This document shows, one piece after another, positions 9,581-19,375 of a stretch of 64,000 nt of DNA (its first letter is position 1; the number at the start of each line of letters is the position of its first letter). Source of the DNA: CAVPOO01 sp963707015 (GTDB taxonomy: Bacteria; Pseudomonadota; Gammaproteobacteria; Thiohalobacterales; Thiohalobacteraceae); the NCBI GenBank assembly GCA_963707015.1, contig CAVPOO010000024.1, forward strand, positions 16,843 to 80,842, read 5' to 3'. The notes under the pieces are model-generated. The model saw only the letters and a list, made by a program, of their open reading frames with translations. It was not told the origin of the DNA and searched no databases. The translations under genes and the position numbers were made by a program.

Positions 9581-10017
9581 ATGAAGGCGATTCAGATGAC
9601 CGAGAGTGGCGGGCCCGAAGTTCTGCAGCTTGTCGATCTGCCCGAACCGGCGCCGGGCGCGGTGTCGATGTCGCGCGCGACATTATGGGTGGCCAGGTGT
9701 TCGTGGACACCTTCAGAACCATGGCGCACTTCGGTAATCTGGTCACGCTCCTCGATCCGGGCAGCACGGTGAACTGGAAAGAAGCGCGCAACAGGAACCT
9801 GCGTATCGGCTTTGAATTGATGCTGACGCCCATGCCGGTGGATCTGCCCGAGGCGCGCGCCCACCAGGGCGCGATACTGGACCGTTGTGCCGCGCTGTGC
9901 GATGCGGGCGCGTTGAACGTTGAAGTCAGCGGCGTTCTGCCGCTGGCACAGGCCGCTGAGGCCCACCGCCAGATCGAGACCGGTCACACGCGCGGTAAGC
10001 TGGTGCTGGTCCCCTGA
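9581..10017 (+). pseudogene. Zinc-type alcohol dehydrogenase / quinone oxidoreductase, internally deleted
   Basis: The first ~25 codons from ATG 9581 give the family N-terminus (MKAIQMTESGGPEVLQLVDL, then PEPAPG). The sequence then jumps, in another frame, to RGVDVARDIMGGQVF and continues to the family C-terminus GHTRGKLVLVP at 10017. The catalytic domain and the Rossmann glycine motif (about 180 residues) are missing. The junction lies around 9650-9662. This is a clear internal deletion, so the product is non-functional. Confidence 0.8.
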
Positions 10018-10531
10018 GGGTCACAGGTACTGCCTGTCGAACCGCGAAGGGCGCGAAGCATACAGGATCTTTTCAGGCGCAAGGGAGCCATCACCTGTCC
10101 TTGGCTCATTCGTGCTAGACCTCTGAACTTCCCAGAACGGCCAAAACTCGCAAGTCAACCTTCACCAGAAAGTATCTTCTTATAACCTGAATCTCGTTTT
10201 GATTTGCAGATGAGTTTTGCGGCAGGCAGGCTTGTTTGCTGGTCGGTCGCTATCAGATACCCAACCACAGAACATTCAGCGCGAATGAATAAATCACAAA
10301 CCCTCGTTTGCGGCATGTAACGTCCCAGGTACCCAGCGCGCTCTTTCTCGTTGTTGCGGTCTTAAGAGCGGAAGACCAGCCCCGGTTAGACTGTTTCGCT
10401 CGCTTGCCCGGCAGGCAAACGCCAGCCCTCGCGGATGGTGCGCAACACGTAAAAACCACCTGCAACTATGGGGAAACGGAATTATTGGGGCCACCATGTT
10501 GTCCAACAGGGCACACAGGGAGTGCTCCAAA
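10018..10531. other. Intergenic region upstream of the copper ATPase
   Basis: No supported gene. Frames here are short and without recognisable motifs. A clear CueR-type dyad was not found in the 100 bp before the ATPase start. Confidence 0.4.
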
Positions 10532-12820
10532 ATGGCCCGAGACCCCGTATGTGGCATGGTCGTTGAGCCGGGTTCAGCGGCGGCGACAGAAAATTATCAG
10601 GGAACCGCCTGGTATTTCTGCTCCGAGCGTTGCCATGCCAGCTTTCGTGCCGACCCGGTTCGGTTTGCCCCAGCGACAGCAGCGCCGACGACAAAGACCC
10701 GCAAGTCCGCGGTTTATACCTGCCCTATGCATCCCGAAGTGGTGCAGGACCATCCAGGCAACTGCTCGAAGTGTGGTATGGCCCTGGAACCCCGCAGCGC
10801 GGCACCGGAAGAAGAAAACCCGGAACTCAAAGACATGACCCGGCGTTTCTGGGTCAGCACGGTATTAGCCGCGCCCGTGTTTCTGCTCGCCATGGTCGCC
10901 GACCTTGCGCCGCAGTGGCTGCCCCGCGAGCTTTCCATGCGCGCGGTGCAGTGGATTGAATTTGCACTGGCGACCCCGGTTGTACTGTGGGGTGGCTGGC
11001 CGTTTTTCGTGCGCGGCTGGCGTTCTGTCGTCAGCTGGAACCTGAATATGTTTACCCTGATTGGGCTCGGCGTGTCGGTGGCCTGGACCTACAGCGTGGT
11101 TGCCCTCTTATTTCCACAGGCCTTTCCGCCCATCATGCGAATGGAAGGCGGTCTGGTCCACGTGTACTTTGAAGCTGCAGCGGTAATTACCGCACTGGTC
11201 TTGCTGGGGCAGGTACTGGAACTGCGCGCCCGCTCACGTACCAACGCGGCGATACAGATGCTGTTGGCCCTGGCGCCTAAGGGCGCGCGGATTGTTCGCG
11301 CGAATGGCACCGAAGAAGACATTCCGCTGGACCAGGTGCAGGCGGGTGACATGCTGCGGGTACGGCCGGGAGAGAAGGTTCCGGTCGACGGGACGGTGAT
11401 CGAGGGCGACAGTCATGTCGACGAATCGATGGTCACCGGTGAACCCATTCCGGTCACCAAGACCGCGGGACAGAAGCTGATCGGAGCCACCCTGAACGGC
11501 ACCGGCAGTCTGCTGATGCGGGCGGAAAAAGTGGGGGCCGATACCCTGTTGTCACAGATCGTCAATATGGTTGCCCAAGCGCAACGCTCACGCGCCCCGA
11601 TCCAGAAAGTCGCAGACTTGGCGGCCAGTTATTTCGTCCCGGCGGTGGTTCTTATCGCCCTCACAACGTTTGTTGTCTGGGGACTGGCGGGCCCCGAGCC
11701 CCGATTAGCGCATGCCATTGTCAACGCCGTCGCCGTGTTGATCATCGCCTGCCCCTGTGCGCTGGGACTGGCCACACCGATATCGATCATGGTTGGTACC
11801 GGCCGGGGTGCGATGGGCGGGGTCTTGATCAAGAACGCCGAGGCATTGGAGATTATGGAGAAAGTCGACACCCTGGTGGTCGACAAGACAGGTACGCTGA
11901 CCGAAGGCAAACCCAAACTGGTTACTGTGCAGACAACAGGCGGTGCTGACGAACAACAACTACTCCACTTGGTCGCTAGCCTTGAGCGTGCGAGTGAACA
12001 CCCTCTGGCCGAAGCGATCGTGCGCGGCGCTGAGGAAAAAGGGATTGAACTGGCGCCGACACGTAACTTCCAGTCGGTCACTGGCAGAGGGGTCACCGGT
12101 GACGTTGACGGAAACCAGGTGGCCGTGGGCAATATCAAACTGTTGGAGAGCCTCGGTATTGAGCTGGGTGATCTGCATCAACAGGCAGATACCCTGCGCA
12201 CCGAGGGACAGACCGTGATGTTCCTGGGCATCAATGGCAAGGCTGTTGGTCTGCTGGGTGTTGCGGACCCCATCAAGAATTCCACTCCCGGCGCCATCCA
12301 TGATCTGCATGCTGAAGGTATTAAGATTGTTATGCTGACAGGCGACAGTCGCCAGACTGCGGAAGCTGTTGCGAAAAAACTTGATATTGACCAGGTTCAT
12401 GCTGAAGTGTTGCCGGAACAGAAAGCAGAAGTCATCAAGCAGCTTCAAGCGGCGGGCAATATAGTGGCAATGGCGGGTGATGGGATTAATGATGCGCCAG
12501 CCCTGGCGCAAGCGCATGTGGGTATCGCCATGGGGACCGGTACCGATGTGGCAATTGAAAGTGCTGGTGTGACGCTGGTTAAAGGTGATTTGCGCGGTAT
12601 CGTCCGCGCCCGCCGTTTGAGCAGCGCTACCATGCGCAATATCCGTCAGAATCTGTTTTTCGCCTTTGTTTATAACTCACTGGGGGTGCCAGTCGCAGCC
12701 GGGGTACTTTATCCCTTTTTCAGCCTGCTGCTTTCCCCCGTTATCGCAGCCGCGGCAATGAGTTTCAGTTCAGTATCAGTGATAACCAATGCACTGCGCC
12801 TGCGACGCGCCAGGCTTTAG
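10532..12820 (+). CDS. copA: Copper-type P1B ATPase with YHS and heavy-metal-binding domains
   Basis: A 762-residue heavy-metal exporting P-type ATPase. In order it has a YHS-like domain (DPVCGMVV...YFCSERCHASF), a second metal-binding module (YTCPMHPEV...PGNCSKCGMALEP), membrane helices, TGE actuator motif, the metal-site CPC in IIACPCALGLATP (~405), DKTGTLT (~450), SEHPLAEAI, MLTGDS and GDGINDAPALAQAHVG. CPC plus these domains indicate Cu(I)/Ag(I) export from the cytoplasm. I start at ATG 10532 (MARDPVCGM), preceded by AGGGAG, rather than an upstream ATG. It is a single gene with no adjacent CueR or chaperone. Confidence 0.92.
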   Translation: MARDPVCGMVVEPGSAAATENYQGTAWYFCSERCHASFRADPVRFAPATAAPTTKTRKSAVYTCPMHPEVVQDHPGNCSKCGMALEPRSAAPEEENPELKDMTRRFWVSTVLAAPVFLLAMVADLAPQWLPRELSMRAVQWIEFALATPVVLWGGWPFFVRGWRSVVSWNLNMFTLIGLGVSVAWTYSVVALLFPQAFPPIMRMEGGLVHVYFEAAAVITALVLLGQVLELRARSRTNAAIQMLLALAPKGARIVRANGTEEDIPLDQVQAGDMLRVRPGEKVPVDGTVIEGDSHVDESMVTGEPIPVTKTAGQKLIGATLNGTGSLLMRAEKVGADTLLSQIVNMVAQAQRSRAPIQKVADLAASYFVPAVVLIALTTFVVWGLAGPEPRLAHAIVNAVAVLIIACPCALGLATPISIMVGTGRGAMGGVLIKNAEALEIMEKVDTLVVDKTGTLTEGKPKLVTVQTTGGADEQQLLHLVASLERASEHPLAEAIVRGAEEKGIELAPTRNFQSVTGRGVTGDVDGNQVAVGNIKLLESLGIELGDLHQQADTLRTEGQTVMFLGINGKAVGLLGVADPIKNSTPGAIHDLHAEGIKIVMLTGDSRQTAEAVAKKLDIDQVHAEVLPEQKAEVIKQLQAAGNIVAMAGDGINDAPALAQAHVGIAMGTGTDVAIESAGVTLVKGDLRGIVRARRLSSATMRNIRQNLFFAFVYNSLGVPVAAGVLYPFFSLLLSPVIAAAAMSFSSVSVITNALRLRRARL

Positions 12821-12910
12821 GCGGTGCCTGTGTTCAGTAATGACGGTAGCCTGGTGTATTGAGGCGTATTCATGTGGATATTCTGACGCACGTGCCTGCA
12901 TGGCTGCACC

Positions 12911-13771
12911 TCAGCGCTTCTGAACACGATAGCTGACCTGCAGCGAGCCGTTCTCGTCACGTAATTCGAGCCCGTCTGGTTTCGATGTGTAGGTGTGCGC
13001 CCGAGCCAGGGCCTGAAGGTATTGCTGCTCCTGCACCATGATGCCATCCGGTTCTGCGCAGTGTTTGCGCGTCGTCATTGTCCGCCCGATCTTGATTCGA
13101 TTGCCTTTGATCTCGTACGCGGCAGCGAAATGATTGCATCCGGCGTTGCCGCTGATCTTGCCATTGGCAAACAGCGCCGTCGCAAGCTGCGTGGTGTTAC
13201 TGGAAACAACGCCGCCGCGACCGTTGTTGATGCCGGTGGCTTGCCAGGCTGAGTCTTCCAGCCCGATCGTTCTGGCGGCAGCGTATTTCAGGATCGGTTG
13301 ATGCTCGTTATCGAGCAGCAGCAGTGACTCGTCCTGTCTTTGCCAGGCGGCCACCAGAGGAAGGAGGGCGAGGTAGCGCTGCTCCTGCCCGGCAACGGCT
13401 GGAGGACACGCCATCTGGGTGGAGCCGATCTCGGAGGCCAGGGTAAGTCGCCTGTCCTGTCCGGTGGTATAACGGCCAAAATAGCGGTTACAGCCGGCGC
13501 TGCCGCCGATCTCACCCTGGCTGAACCTGGCATCAACAGTCGTTTCGGGCAGAACCGGCGTCATCTCGCCCAAGTCACCGAGATACTGGTCGAGCTGCCA
13601 GCGAATGTTTTCCAGCTCAGGGCCGGTGGTCTTGAGCACTACAGGTTTGCTCGTGATCGCGGGATCGACGCTGTCATTCTCCCCGGGGGTGTCAATCCTG
13701 ACATGGCGGTCTGAGGCGGCAGCGAAGCCGCTGACACACACAATGATGATGGAAAGGATGAGCGTCTTCAT
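12911..13771 (-). CDS. Secreted protein with two META (HslJ-like) domains
   Basis: A 286-residue protein with a Sec signal peptide (MKTLILSIIIVCVSGFAAAS). It carries two META repeats: the first with SQGEIGGSAGCNRYFGRYT and EIGSTQMACPP, the second with ANGKISGNAGCNHFAAAYE and TRKHCAEP. Conserved cysteine pairs in each repeat suggest disulfides in the periplasm or on the outer membrane. HslJ-type META proteins are linked to heat and novobiocin tolerance, but the molecular role is unknown. The start is placed at 13771; 21 codons of open frame further upstream look non-native. It is monocistronic, just downstream of the sugar dehydrogenase gene. Confidence 0.8.
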   Translation of the reverse strand: MKTLILSIIIVCVSGFAAASDRHVRIDTPGENDSVDPAITSKPVVLKTTGPELENIRWQLDQYLGDLGEMTPVLPETTVDARFSQGEIGGSAGCNRYFGRYTTGQDRRLTLASEIGSTQMACPPAVAGQEQRYLALLPLVAAWQRQDESLLLLDNEHQPILKYAAARTIGLEDSAWQATGINNGRGGVVSSNTTQLATALFANGKISGNAGCNHFAAAYEIKGNRIKIGRTMTTRKHCAEPDGIMVQEQQYLQALARAHTYTSKPDGLELRDENGSLQVSYRVQKR

Positions 13772-13858
13772 GAATGTGGCTTCCCGGGCTGTTCGCGGCC
13801 TGCCGGTATCTTTCACCTTTTCCGATAACGTCACGTGTTCCAGGGGCGCAGCGGGGTC

Positions 13859-15961
13859 TCAGGGACTGATGCGATACAGCTCGCCGGAAAACGCGATGAC
13901 GAAAACCTCACCGGTAGTGTCTTCCGCGAACGAACTGATGTTCAGGCCGGTATCGGTCAACAACCGGCAGTCCGGGGTATTGCTATAGGGTGCGAAGAGC
14001 CCCCAGATCCGACCCGTGACGAAGTCGCCGAACAGATAGGTTCCCGCGAGTGAACCGACCGAGGCGCCCCGGTAGACGTAGCCACCGGTAACGGACTGAC
14101 CTTCACTGTGGGAATACTCGGCGACCGGAGCCTGAAAGGTCCTGTTGTCGCAGTTGAGGAAATTGAATGGCTGGCTTGCCTCGAGACACCGCCAGCCATA
14201 ATTGCCGCCGGCCTCAATCCGGTCTATTTCCTCCCACTCGCCCTGGCCGACGTCGCCTGCCCACAGATCCCCGCTCAAACGATCGAAGCTCCAGCGCCAG
14301 GGATTACGCAAGCCAAAGGCAAAGACCTCGGGACAGGCCCCGTCGCTGCACGCAAGGTTGCCCGCATTGGGGTTGCTGGCAGGGATGCTGTAGGGCAGGC
14401 CGCGGGCGGCATCGGGTTGTGTTACGTCAATACGCAGCATGCTGCCATAGAAGTTCGCGGGATTCTGCCCGTTATCGGAAGGATCGCCGCCACTGCCTTC
14501 GTCGCCAAACCCGATGTAGAGAAATCCGTCCGGCCCGAAACCGAGTTGACCGCCGTTGTGGTTGGCGAATGCCTGGGGCAGGGTTAACAGAATCTGTTCA
14601 CTCGCCGTATCGAGTGCGTTGCCCGCGGTATTCAGAGAGAACCGCGAAACCACGGAGCGAAAGTTGCTGCCATTGTCATTCAACGGATCATCACTGGTCG
14701 TATAGGACAGGTACACGAAGTCGTTGCTGGCGACATCGGGGTCAAAGGCCATGCCCAGCAGGCCGCCTTCGCCCCGTGCGTCGATACGGCTGGTCAAGTC
14801 GACGAAGCTGGTCGTGGCGGAGACCGCGTCATCATTGACAAAGCTCACGATGCGCCCGGCCTTCTCGACCATGAAAAAACGATCGTTCGACGCCGCGCTT
14901 AACAGAGCGACGGGTTCACTGAATTGCAGGTTGGGAAACGCGCGAACGAGTTGTATCGTCGGCACACCCCCGCCGGTTTGTGCGTCGCAGCTGGCGATGC
15001 TCGCGCTGACCAGGGTTTGTACCGCCACACTCGTTGATCCGCGGGTCACGCCAGCCGCATCCCGGAAGCGCACGAAGATACGATTGCTCGCCGGGTCTTC
15101 CGACACGATTCCGTTACCGTTTACAAAAATCGTGAACGTGGGGGTGGCGCCGGCGTTGATCGCGGTGGTCACGCTGCTGGCCGGCGCAGCCAGGCATTCA
15201 CCCGTGGCGGGATCAGTCTCGCAGATGAACAGGTTCACCGGCAATGACGTCGCACCCGTATCTGCCATCGCCGTCATGGTGCCACTGATGCCGACATTCA
15301 CCGTCGCCACGGCAAAGGCGTTCGCACCCAGGCTGTCAGGCAGGTTAACAATGCCGTCACTGGTCGGCGTGGCGGCCAGGGCGACGATATCGGGCACCGG
15401 GGTGCTGGACGATGACAACAGGAGGGTATTCAGTCCGGGCACAACGGGTGCCGGATCGGTATTGGTGCAGTCATAGCTCAACGGTATCTCGGTCGGTGCC
15501 AGCGCGACGGTCGGTGTGAATGCAAACACGTATGTCTGCAGCCCGCCCGCGGCAATATCGACGGGCGTGTCCGGCGTGCCGGTCAGCGCGTTTGTCGCCG
15601 GATTGGTGGTCTGGTAGACGAATCCCCCGGGCACCACGCTCAGCGGGGTGATGTCACAGCTGGTGGCCTCCGTGGTGCCCGCGTTGATAAGGGTGGCAAA
15701 GGCTGATGCCGTGCCGCCGAGCTGAACCGAGCGGCTGCCCGGCAAGACAGCAGCGACCAGACCGGCGGCAGGGAGGACTGAGGCAGCAGTCACTCTAAGC
15801 TGTGAATAATCAATGGCGAGGGCGTCTATATTGGTACCGGGCCCTAACGGCGAGCTATTGACCTGGATCTCTGCAGTCAGCAAGCTCGTCCCTGCCGCCG
15901 CATTGGCCATGGAAGTAACGAGACTGATCCACAACCCGGCAAATAGACATGATTTCTGCAT
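13859..15961 (-). CDS. Secreted PQQ-dependent sugar dehydrogenase (GSDH/YliI-type)
   Basis: A 700-residue exported protein. The signal peptide MQKSCLFAGLWISLVTSMAN is followed by ~320 residues of Ig/choice-of-anchor-like repeats (AxATLINAGTTEATSCDI; a RIFVRFRDAAGVTRGSTSVA segment near 300). A C-terminal GSDH beta-propeller (about 335-700) follows, with VALLSAASNDRFFMVEKAG, GGLLGMAFDPD, NHNGGQLGFGPDGFLYIGFG and GLRNPWRWSFDR. The family oxidises aldoses in the periplasm with PQQ. The start is at 15961 after GGAAG. Its upstream neighbour is a di-heme cytochrome, a plausible electron partner (inference). Confidence 0.82.
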   Translation of the reverse strand: MQKSCLFAGLWISLVTSMANAAAGTSLLTAEIQVNSSPLGPGTNIDALAIDYSQLRVTAASVLPAAGLVAAVLPGSRSVQLGGTASAFATLINAGTTEATSCDITPLSVVPGGFVYQTTNPATNALTGTPDTPVDIAAGGLQTYVFAFTPTVALAPTEIPLSYDCTNTDPAPVVPGLNTLLLSSSSTPVPDIVALAATPTSDGIVNLPDSLGANAFAVATVNVGISGTMTAMADTGATSLPVNLFICETDPATGECLAAPASSVTTAINAGATPTFTIFVNGNGIVSEDPASNRIFVRFRDAAGVTRGSTSVAVQTLVSASIASCDAQTGGGVPTIQLVRAFPNLQFSEPVALLSAASNDRFFMVEKAGRIVSFVNDDAVSATTSFVDLTSRIDARGEGGLLGMAFDPDVASNDFVYLSYTTSDDPLNDNGSNFRSVVSRFSLNTAGNALDTASEQILLTLPQAFANHNGGQLGFGPDGFLYIGFGDEGSGGDPSDNGQNPANFYGSMLRIDVTQPDAARGLPYSIPASNPNAGNLACSDGACPEVFAFGLRNPWRWSFDRLSGDLWAGDVGQGEWEEIDRIEAGGNYGWRCLEASQPFNFLNCDNRTFQAPVAEYSHSEGQSVTGGYVYRGASVGSLAGTYLFGDFVTGRIWGLFAPYSNTPDCRLLTDTGLNISSFAEDTTGEVFVIAFSGELYRISP

Positions 15962-16083
15962 GGGACTTCCTTCGCAAGCGCAAATCTTCAGTTTCAGACA
16001 GAGTGTTATTTTTCGCTTTTTTGACCAATGCCGCGAATATACCAGCCTTGGCGGTTCCCTCGCACGCACAGTGCCCGGCGTGG

Positions 16084-16117
16084 CAAACAAAAGGCCGGCC
16101 CGCTGCGCGGGCCGGCC
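16084..16117 (-). terminator. Rho-independent terminator after the di-heme cytochrome
   Basis: On the minus strand, an 11-bp perfect stem GGCCGGCCCGC/GCGGGCCGGCC with a 3-nt loop is followed by TTTTGTTTG. It lies 26 bp beyond the stop of the gene at 16143 and separates it from the sugar dehydrogenase. Confidence 0.85.
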
Positions 16118-16142
16118 TCGTGAGGTCAACAGTGGCGCCGTG

Positions 16143-17663
16143 TTATTTCTGAACGATCACCCTCCGCCGGCCTTCCGGGACCACCTGCATAGTCTTCAGG
16201 AACTTGACCACCGCCACTTGATCGCTTTCGGGGCTTCCCACAAAGGCATCGCGAGAGGCGCGGGCCTCACCCCCGTGGGCCAGGATGGCTTCGCTGATGG
16301 TGGACAGGTCGCCGCGGTGACCGTAGGGCGCGGAGTTGCCGACATCCCACAGCTTGCGGGTGAGGAAGAACTCGCTGCCCGGCCTGCCATCCTGGTCCGG
16401 CCGTCCCTGTGGCAGCTGCTCGTTGCAGAAGAACCGGATCGGGTCAACATCTGTCGGATCATCGCATAGGTTGTGGCGTTTCAGGTCGGTGTAGGCGCGC
16501 ACAATGGCGGTTCCATTCCGGCCTTTCTCGAGCAGCGGGCCTTCGCCCTGTTGAGTCATGTCATAGGAGTACTCCGGACAGACGCTGGGCTCGCTGCAGG
16601 TGCCGGGCGGGTTGAACGGGTTGGGTTCCACAAACAAGCGGCTCTCCAATGTCATCTCCGGCACATGGCAGGAGGTGCATCCGACCTCGTCGAACGCCTG
16701 CTCGCCACGGTTCACCATGCGGCGCTCGGCTTTGTCTTTCGAAACGACGCGCCCGGGTACGCCGAGCTGTGCCTGCCAGAGGGTGACCGCGGTGATATCG
16801 CCCACGGTCAATTCACGCTGCACACCGTCCTCGTCGAAGTCCGGGTCCATACCCTTGGCGGGATTGAGGTCGAAACGCTCTTCGGCCTGCATACCGTGAT
16901 GATGGTTATAGGCGTTGTCGGTGAACTCGCGCAACGAGACCACGGCGCCGGCCTGATGGAAGGGCCGGATGATCAGGTCGGTATTCACACCCCGGCTGGC
17001 AACGACTGCACCGCCGGCGATGGTGACTTCGAAGTCCACGCCCTTGGTGGTCAGGGTGTGGTCCCCGTCCGGCAGGCCGACAGCCTGCGTCTGCAGGTCA
17101 ACGGTCATTTCACGGGCCAGCATTTCGATGGGGCCGGAGCCGTTCATGCCCAGCGTATTGCGGCTATTGCTTGACTCGGGGCCTACCGACAAAGTGACCG
17201 GATCCAGGGTCTGTGCCAGCACGAACACGTTAGCGACGAAATCACCCGAGCCACCGGGACGCGGCTGAGCGTGGCAGCCGGCACACGAATCGGAATCGGG
17301 CGCCGAGGTACGCAGCTTGGCCAGTTGTCCTGCTGTTTCCAGTGGCCCCATTCCGGATGCAGCATACTGGTGTTCTGGGACACGTTTCTCACCGCCGCCC
17401 GTCGTCGCCGGACGGCCCTGACCGTCGCACACGTTGAAAGGGGCGACAAACAGCGCTTCACCGTGATCACTGATCTCATCAAACGTCAGTGCACCGGAAA
17501 CGATATCCGACTGCTCGACGTGGTTTGTTATCACCGGCTCATCTGGGAGGCCGGGCGGGCATTGCGCCGCCAGGGCGGCCAATGGTGCGGCGGAGATTCC
17601 CAGCAGTGCGGGAAAGACAACAAACAACTTTTTCCTTCTCAAAACGTTTCTCCTATCAGACAT
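16143..17663 (-). CDS. Di-heme oxidoreductase (DHOR-type cytochrome c)
   Basis: A 506-residue exported di-heme cytochrome. The signal peptide spans residues ~10-33 (LFVVFPALLGISAAPLAALA). Heme motifs are CAGCH (127-131) and CTSCH (329-333), and the family block NSAPYGHRGDLSTISEAILAHGGEA precedes the C-terminus. It is intact, unlike the related gene at 2017. ATG 17663 has no good ribosome site. A TTG at 17642 follows AGGAGA by 7 bases and also precedes the signal peptide, so it may be the true start. A long upstream extension to 18014 runs through a MITE and is not coding. It probably transfers electrons in the periplasm. Confidence 0.82.
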   Translation of the reverse strand: MSDRRNVLRRKKLFVVFPALLGISAAPLAALAAQCPPGLPDEPVITNHVEQSDIVSGALTFDEISDHGEALFVAPFNVCDGQGRPATTGGGEKRVPEHQYAASGMGPLETAGQLAKLRTSAPDSDSCAGCHAQPRPGGSGDFVANVFVLAQTLDPVTLSVGPESSNSRNTLGMNGSGPIEMLAREMTVDLQTQAVGLPDGDHTLTTKGVDFEVTIAGGAVVASRGVNTDLIIRPFHQAGAVVSLREFTDNAYNHHHGMQAEERFDLNPAKGMDPDFDEDGVQRELTVGDITAVTLWQAQLGVPGRVVSKDKAERRMVNRGEQAFDEVGCTSCHVPEMTLESRLFVEPNPFNPPGTCSEPSVCPEYSYDMTQQGEGPLLEKGRNGTAIVRAYTDLKRHNLCDDPTDVDPIRFFCNEQLPQGRPDQDGRPGSEFFLTRKLWDVGNSAPYGHRGDLSTISEAILAHGGEARASRDAFVGSPESDQVAVVKFLKTMQVVPEGRRRVIVQK

Positions 17664-17936
17664 AGTTAATGCACCGAAGTGCCCCTCGATTTGTTTTATC
17701 GCTCCGCGCACAGCCGGGCACGCGCCAGGCCCGCCACGCGGGCTGTTATCCGTGATGCCATGTTTTTGGGGGAAAAACCAGTGGTCTGGCTTTGCTATTG
17801 TTGGCTGAAGCCTTACCCCAACAAGGGCCACAACGTGCCTGCCCCCAAGCTTCGCGAAGCGGGCGCGATTGTATGCCGGTTTGCGGGGTTGTGTACACAC
17901 CCCCGATAAAGCGCGCATAAGACGCCGGGTTAGCGC

Positions 17937-18020
17937 GAATGGCACTGACTTGAGTCGAAATGTAGGGTGGGTTAGCGTTTTTTGCGTAACCCACCAGGCG
18001 TTGCAAAGCAACACGATACG
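17937..18020 (-). repeat. MITE family 1, half copy
   Basis: Starts GAATGGCACT and matches one half of the 185-bp elements at 18673 and 21041 (GTAGGGTGGGTTAGCG, CGTAACCCACCAGGCGTTGC, AAGCAACAC), then diverges at about 18015. A truncated copy. Confidence 0.7.
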
Positions 18021-18072
18021 CTGACCGCTATGGCGTGATATGCGGGTTCAGAATCGATGTTACCGCGGGAAA

Positions 18073-18189
18073 TAAAAACGGCGACCCGAAGGCCGCCGTA
18101 CAAGGGACTTGATGAAACCATCGACTAGTAAACTAGCACAAGGCCTCAGTCACCCATATCCGGGCGACTACCTACGAAGAACTACGTAT
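18073..18189 (-). ncRNA. Candidate small RNA A with UUCG terminator
   Basis: On the minus strand an ATACGTAGTT motif (18180-18189) is followed ~80 nt later by the hairpin CGGCGGCC-UUCG-GGUCGCCG and UUUUUA. One stem pair is G-U as minus-strand RNA but A-C on the plus strand, so minus is the working orientation. No gene lies in the interval. It could equally be the terminator of the small gene at 18343. Confidence 0.3.
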
Positions 18190-18342
18190 GAGTCGATGTG
18201 CTCGCACAGGGCGTGGCTTTCTGTTAAGTCAATGCCAGTCTGATCTGACCCCGATCTATTGTTACGTCACGCCCTGATTACGCTCGCATTGATGGGGGCA
18301 GGGGGGAAGTTGTTCGCCGTCTGTTAACGGGCATGCGCGTCA

Positions 18343-18522
18343 TCAATCCCGCTCCGAATCCTGGATTTCCGAGTCTTCGAGAATCTCCCCATCCAGCACA
18401 TCTCGTATCTGGACTTCCACTGTCCGCCCGTTGAATTCGATCATCCAGCCACCTTTCCAGAGGCAGCCGGCTCTCACGAGATCGACCAGGAGCTGATCCA
18501 GTTCTTCTTTATTCATCGTCAT
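18343..18522 (-). CDS. Small acidic hypothetical protein
   Basis: About 59 residues starting MTMNKEELDQLLVDLVRAGC and ending in an acidic tail (GEILEDSEIQDSERD). It is soluble, with one Cys and a GGWMIEFNGRTVEVQ beta-like core. No family recognised. The start could be ATG 18522, 18516 or 18540; the frame further upstream enters repeat sequence. It may end at the hairpin at 18079. Confidence 0.5.
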   Translation of the reverse strand: MTMNKEELDQLLVDLVRAGCLWKGGWMIEFNGRTVEVQIRDVLDGEILEDSEIQDSERD

Positions 18523-18672
18523 GCTGCGTGGCGCGGGCATTTTCAGGTAGCAACTTTCAGCCGGGTTCGGGTGACGCTCTTTTGGTTGCGCCTGGTGTAA
18601 ACTGGCACTTCGGTTCACAGCAGCGGGACGGCTGCCCTTCCGGCATATTACCGTAAAACGAGGGTATGAAGG

Positions 18673-18857
18673 GAATGGCACTTACGTACGTCGAAATGTA
18701 GGCTGGGTTAGCGCTGTTTGAGTAGCCCGCCAGGCATTGCGAAGCAACACAACGCATTTTTTAATGAGTGCCTGCCGGCATATCCGGTGGGGTAGGGCAC
18801 AAACGGCGTGCCTGACCCACCCTGGATCAATTATGGAACCGCGTAACTAAGTGCCAT
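18673..18857 (-). mobile_element. MITE family 1, full 185-bp copy
   Basis: Ends with GAATGGCACTTACGTACG on the left and a CTAAGTGCCAT complement on the right. The internal GGGTTAGCG and AACGCATTTTTTAATGAGTGC blocks match the 21041 element, in inverted orientation. Its right end lies 6 bp before the first possible start of the rhodanese gene. Confidence 0.75.
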
Positions 18858-18875
18858 GCGGCTATGAAGGCGTTT

Positions 18876-19370
18876 ATGAAAACAGGTCACTCGAGTGCAG
18901 TAAGAAAAATCCGCCTGGGCGTGCTGGCCGGTGTGGCAGGTGTGAGTCTCAGCGTCTGCGCCTTTGGCGAGGCGCCGCCCGCAGGTCCGGCTTACCCGCC
19001 CATCGTTGAAGCAAAAGTCGCCGAGGCGAGAAAATCCGTCCGGACCGTCGACATGGCTGGCTTCAGGGAGATCGTTGACGATCGGGGTGACAGGCTGATA
19101 ATCGATGTACGCGAGCCGGAGGAGTTCGCGGCGGGGCATATCCCTGGCGCCATTCACATTCCGCGCGGCATTCTGGAATTCAGGATCTGGAAGTATGTCG
19201 GATTTCCTGACGAGCTGAACATGGGCACGCCGATCTACCTGTACTGCGGGACGGGCTCGCGGTGTTCGCTTGCCGCAAAATCACTTCAGGATGTTGGATT
19301 TACTCGGGTGACCGCGGTTATCATGCGACTCGAAGACTGGCGTAAGGCGGGTTTCCCGCTGGTGAGGTAG
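18876..19370 (+). CDS. Periplasmic rhodanese-domain protein
   Basis: About 164 residues: a signal peptide (IRLGVLAGVAGVSLSVCAFG), a linker, then one rhodanese domain with VDMAGFREIVDD, IIDVREPEEFAAGHIPGAIHIP and the active-site loop YCGTGSRC, whose first Cys would carry the persulfide. It would act in periplasmic sulfur transfer or thiol chemistry. ATG 18876 is preceded by GAAGG and is preferred; an in-frame ATG lies at 18864, right against the MITE end. The element therefore forms most of its upstream region. Confidence 0.8.
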   Translation: MKTGHSSAVRKIRLGVLAGVAGVSLSVCAFGEAPPAGPAYPPIVEAKVAEARKSVRTVDMAGFREIVDDRGDRLIIDVREPEEFAAGHIPGAIHIPRGILEFRIWKYVGFPDELNMGTPIYLYCGTGSRCSLAAKSLQDVGFTRVTAVIMRLEDWRKAGFPLVR

Positions 19371-19375
19371 TGTTT

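Noticed and set aside
17664..18014. N-terminal extension of the di-heme cytochrome to 623 residues.
   Set aside because: The extension crosses a MITE half copy and lies before the signal peptide, so it is not translated.
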